64,000 bases of DNA. Source: Gimesia sp. (lineage in GTDB: Bacteria > Planctomycetota > Planctomycetia > Planctomycetales > Planctomycetaceae). Both the position numbers and the translations under genes were made by a program. Below the pieces are notes generated by a model that had not been told where the DNA came from, made no database searches, and saw nothing but the letters and a program-made list of their open reading frames with translations. The DNA is taken from the NCBI GenBank assembly GCA_002706765.1, contig PAJV01000032.1, forward strand, positions 124,001-188,000. The letters are read 5' to 3'. Of this stretch, positions 61,363 to 64,000 are shown one piece after another (position 1 is the stretch's first letter; each line of letters begins with the position of its first letter).

Positions 61363-62166
61363 GTGTCCGCTGAATCTGCAATCCGTCCCTGGATTCTGTC
61401 CGAGATCAATTATGCTTATGTGAAAGAGAATCCTTACCAGGTCGCCGTTCTGCCGATGGGGGCGACTGAGCCCCATAACCTGCATCTGCCCTACGGAACC
61501 GATACCTACGAAGCTGACGCGATCAGCTCGCGGGTCTGTGAAGCGGCGCACCAGCGGGGCGCGAAAGTGGTGATGCTGCCTGCGATCCCTTACGGCACGG
61601 AAACCAACCAGGCGGCGTTCCCCCTGTCGATGAATGTGAATCCTTCGACCCTGGGGCAGATAATCATGGATCTGGTCGATTCCCTGGCGAATCATGGGGT
61701 CAATAAACTGCTGATTCTCAACAGCCATGGCGGTAACGACTTTAAGCCGCTCCTGCGTGAACTGCATGGTTCCACGACGGTGCAGATTTTCCTGGCCGAC
61801 TGGTTTCGAGGTACGTCAGCAGATGTGAAAGCCGAGATCTTTGAGAACCCGGACGACCATGCAGGGGAAATGGAAACATCACTGGCGCTGGCTTACTTTC
61901 CCCAGCTGGTGAACCGCGATGCAGAAACGGGCGCGTTACATGCAGACGACGGTGCGACGAAGACGACTCGGTTTTCCGCAGTCAATGAGGGCTGGGTCAG
62001 CATTACCCGTCCGTGGCATTTACTCACGACCAATTCGGGTTCCGGAAATCCCCACAAGGCGACTGCAGAGAAGGGGGAACAGCTGATGCAGATTTTAGTC
62101 GACCGTTTATCACAATTTGTCGTCGAACTTTCAGAGGCAGATCTGGATGACCGGTTTCCGTTCTAG
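61363..62166 (+). CDS. Creatininase-family amidohydrolase
   Basis: A 267-residue protein from a GTG at 61363 with GAGGAGAG 6 nt ahead. The family metal site is present: 'MGATEPHNLHLPYGTDTYEA' (Glu, His and Asp ligands), 'LLILNSHGGNDFKPLL' (His in SHGGN) and 'DHAGEMETSLAL' (Glu). Such metal-dependent amidohydrolases act on creatinine, on formamide rings in riboflavin/F420 pathways and on mycofactocin-type substrates. I see no neighbouring gene that fixes the substrate. The next gene overlaps its 3' end by 20 nt, so both are one operon. Cytoplasmic. Confidence 0.92.
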   Translation: MSAESAIRPWILSEINYAYVKENPYQVAVLPMGATEPHNLHLPYGTDTYEADAISSRVCEAAHQRGAKVVMLPAIPYGTETNQAAFPLSMNVNPSTLGQIIMDLVDSLANHGVNKLLILNSHGGNDFKPLLRELHGSTTVQIFLADWFRGTSADVKAEIFENPDDHAGEMETSLALAYFPQLVNRDAETGALHADDGATKTTRFSAVNEGWVSITRPWHLLTTNSGSGNPHKATAEKGEQLMQILVDRLSQFVVELSEADLDDRFPF

Positions 62167-63907
62167 TCGAAATACGATTCCTGTCTGGTTGACAGTTTTA
62201 TTCAGCCTGTTTGGTCCTCTGTTTTTTTCCATGAATGGCGATCTGTTCGCAGAGGAGAAACAGTCGGCGATAGCCTTCCAGGATGTGACCGATGCTGCGC
62301 AGATAACCTTTCAGCATCGCTCCCCGGTGACAGTCCAGCGGCATCTGCATCTGATGATGGGGTCGGGAGTGGGCTGGATCGACTTTGATCGTGATGGATT
62401 CCCTGATCTGTACTGTGCCCAGGGAGAAGAGTGGAGTAACGTCGAACGAAAGCAGAGTCAGCCTGTCGATATTGCACTCTCCAATCGTCTTTACTGGAAT
62501 CGCAGGAACAGTCAGTTTCAGGATGTGACCGTTGCTTCCGGATTGACTGTTTTGAATTACTCCATGGGAATTGCAGTGGGCGATTATAATCATGATGGAT
62601 TTGATGATCTGTATGTGAGCGCGTTTGGTCGAAACCTGTTGTACTGCAATCAGGGGGATGGGACATTTTCCGAAGTTTCCTCTTTCGCGCACGTCGATGA
62701 TCCGGGATACGGGGCCAGTTGTACCTGGGCCGACCTGAATGGTGACGGCCTGCTGGATCTGTATGTGGTGAATTACCTGGAGATTGACCGGGACCACTAT
62801 CCGATCTGCAGCCGTCGTGTTGATGCGGCACGCGTCTATTTTATCTGTCACCCGCGCTACGTTCCGGGGCAGTATGATGTGGTCTATCTCAATCTGGGGA
62901 ATGGCTCGTTTCTGGATGTTTCCCAGAAAGCGGGCCTGCATAATGAACCGGCGCGCCAGGGGCTGGGAGTCTTCGCCGCTGACTATGATCAGGATGGAGA
63001 CATGGATCTGTATGTCGCCAACGATTCGGTGGCCAACCAGTTATGGATCAATAACGGGCAAGGGGTCTTTACAGATCAGGCGCTGGTCTCTGGCCTGGCA
63101 TTTAACAGGACCGGAGATCGGGAAGCAGGAATGGGGCTGGCAGGTGCCGACTATAATGGGGACAGCGAACTGGATCTGTTGGTCACGAACTATTTTGGCG
63201 AAACCAATACACTCTATCGCAATGAAGGGGCGTTGTTCTTTCTGGATGTGACAGATGAGACGGGGCTGGCTGCTCCGAGCCGCGCGCGACTCGGTTTTGG
63301 AACTTCATTTCTGGATGTGAATAATGATGGCTGGGAAGACCTGTTTGTGACCAACGGACACGTGCACGATCGATTGTCTCAATTGGGAAAAGCTGAGCCC
63401 TATGAACAGGAACCGCAATTGTTTCTTAATCTGGCTGGTACGAGGTTTGATGATGTTTCCGAGCAGTCCGGGGAATTTTTCAAAACGAAACAGGTTGGCA
63501 GAGGTTGTGCCGTGGCTGATTTTAACCAGGATGGACTGGCAGATCTGGCCGTCTCACATCTGAATGAGCGCCTGATCCTGCTGGAAAACCGCTCAGCACC
63601 CATTCACAAGAGCATCGCGTTGCAGTTAGTGGGAACCGTTTCGAATCGGAGTGCGATCGGCGCGGTTCTGGAAGTGACTGGTGGCTCGCGAAAAATGACC
63701 CGGTTGAGAAAAGGGAGCAGCAGTTACCTTTCGGCTGATGAAGCCTGGGTGACTTGTGGACTGGGAGACAGCAACGCGCCAGTCGCAGTCAAAGTCAGAT
63801 GGCCAGGCGGGAAAACCGAAAACTGGACTGGATTACAGCCGGGGGGACGTTATACATTGATAGAGGGAACCAGCGTTTTACCAGAACAGCCTCCAACCCA
63901 GCCCTGA
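62147..63907 (+). CDS. Exported FG-GAP (VCBS) repeat protein with UnbV/ASPIC domain (CRTAC1-like)
   Basis: Predicted 586 residues from the ATG at 62147 with AGAGG 9 nt ahead; an earlier in-frame TTG at 62117 is rejected. A signal-like hydrophobic segment lies at ~12-30. About seven calcium-binding FG-GAP repeats follow ('DFDRDGFPDLYCAQG', 'DYNHDGFDDLYVSAFG', 'DLNGDGLLDLYVVNY', 'DYDQDGDMDLYVAND', 'DYNGDSELDLLVTNY', 'DVNNDGWEDLFVTNGH', 'DFNQDGLADLAVSHL'). The C-terminal ~95 residues are the UnbV/ASPIC domain ('VRWPGGKTENWTGLQPGGRYTL'). It forms a beta-propeller and probably binds carbohydrate or other surface ligands outside the cell. It overlaps the creatininase gene. Confidence 0.92.
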   Translation: MTGFRSSRNTIPVWLTVLFSLFGPLFFSMNGDLFAEEKQSAIAFQDVTDAAQITFQHRSPVTVQRHLHLMMGSGVGWIDFDRDGFPDLYCAQGEEWSNVERKQSQPVDIALSNRLYWNRRNSQFQDVTVASGLTVLNYSMGIAVGDYNHDGFDDLYVSAFGRNLLYCNQGDGTFSEVSSFAHVDDPGYGASCTWADLNGDGLLDLYVVNYLEIDRDHYPICSRRVDAARVYFICHPRYVPGQYDVVYLNLGNGSFLDVSQKAGLHNEPARQGLGVFAADYDQDGDMDLYVANDSVANQLWINNGQGVFTDQALVSGLAFNRTGDREAGMGLAGADYNGDSELDLLVTNYFGETNTLYRNEGALFFLDVTDETGLAAPSRARLGFGTSFLDVNNDGWEDLFVTNGHVHDRLSQLGKAEPYEQEPQLFLNLAGTRFDDVSEQSGEFFKTKQVGRGCAVADFNQDGLADLAVSHLNERLILLENRSAPIHKSIALQLVGTVSNRSAIGAVLEVTGGSRKMTRLRKGSSSYLSADEAWVTCGLGDSNAPVAVKVRWPGGKTENWTGLQPGGRYTLIEGTSVLPEQPPTQP

Positions 63908-63909
63908 AT

Positions 63910-64000
63910 ATGAACCGTCGGACCGAACCTGAAAAACTGACACCGCCCTTTACTCAGCAGGCAAGGAGCCCCTTTTTCTCAAGTGGTTTCCTGATTCTGG
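63910..64000 (+). CDS. 5' end of a gene running off the window
   Basis: An ATG at 63910, 2 nt after the previous stop, opens a frame that stays open to the end of the window (30 codons visible). Residues ~1-26 are polar and basic (MNRRTEPEKLTPPFTQQARS) and the visible end turns hydrophobic, suggesting an N-terminal signal or anchor follows. The tight spacing implies it belongs to the same operon as the FG-GAP protein. The product cannot be recognised from so little. Confidence 0.6.
   Translation, partial: MNRRTEPEKLTPPFTQQARSPFFSSGFLIL

Overview
The window looks like a chromosomal segment of a marine-type planctomycete. Supporting signs are a run of DUF1559 proteins (two with a GYF_2 domain), two PVC-type c-type cytochromes with HEAT-like regions, an ECF sigma factor overlapping a Ser/Thr kinase fused to an FGE-like domain, a secreted sulfatase, Tat-exported Gfo/Idh/MocA and TIM-barrel isomerase proteins, and moderate GC. 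A Gimesia-like genus is my inference. I see no rRNA, tRNA, CRISPR array, insertion sequence, phage or integron.

Layout. 1-2.1 kb: the end of a membrane protein and an unrecognised anchored protein. 2.1-6.7 kb: an exported SGNH-hydrolase/dehydrogenase/HEAT protein followed by a HEAT/cytochrome c protein. 6.9-10.1 kb: a soluble multi-PAS hybrid histidine kinase. 10.2-15.0 kb: a NosR-like flavin/Fe-S membrane protein, an exported FAD oxidoreductase and a secreted protein. 15.2-18.4 kb: sigma factor plus kinase. 19.0-21.1 kb: a GNAT acetyltransferase and glpD. 21.3-28.2 kb: a XylR-type regulator followed by PfpI, Gfo/Idh/MocA, PhyH, isomerase and sulfatase genes, which reads as a carbohydrate-catabolic unit. 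28.3-34.4 kb: a small coiled-coil protein, two TPM proteins and a large PQQ-propeller protein with an embedded methyltransferase-like domain. 34.7-37.0 kb: an LRR lipoprotein and a family 4 uracil-DNA glycosylase. 37-42.5 kb: CBS protein, alpha/beta hydrolase, TlpA-like thioredoxin, a second cytochrome and cardiolipin synthase. 42.7-48.9 kb: a giant alpha-2-macroglobulin-like protein whose thioester is lost. 48.9-55.2 kb: prs, mutS, a Spy-like protein and a GT39-like protein. 55.5-57.3 kb: serC overlapping a nucleosidase. 57.3-61.2 kb: a five-gene DUF1559 run. 61.3-64 kb: creatininase, an FG-GAP/UnbV protein and the start of another gene.

How the genes work together. The clearest functional unit is 21.3-28.2 kb: a sugar-sensing regulator, a perfect 7-bp palindrome in front of the first structural gene, redox and isomerase enzymes of sugar breakdown, and a sulfatase at the end. 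The two cytochrome proteins, the dehydrogenase domain, the flavin/Fe-S protein and the PQQ protein point to periplasmic oxidation with electron transfer. The kinase has an FGE fold but lacks the catalytic cysteines, so it is unlikely to mature the sulfatase.

The most unusual non-coding signal is a pair of related ~67-nt intergenic elements (28664-28730 and 37624-37689). They share a GAGACGCT-type hairpin interleaved with a second inverted repeat, and both lie about 100-135 nt upstream of a minus-strand gene. They are candidates for a structured 5' leader, a small RNA or a miniature repeat. All similarity statements come from reading the sequence by eye; no database search was run.
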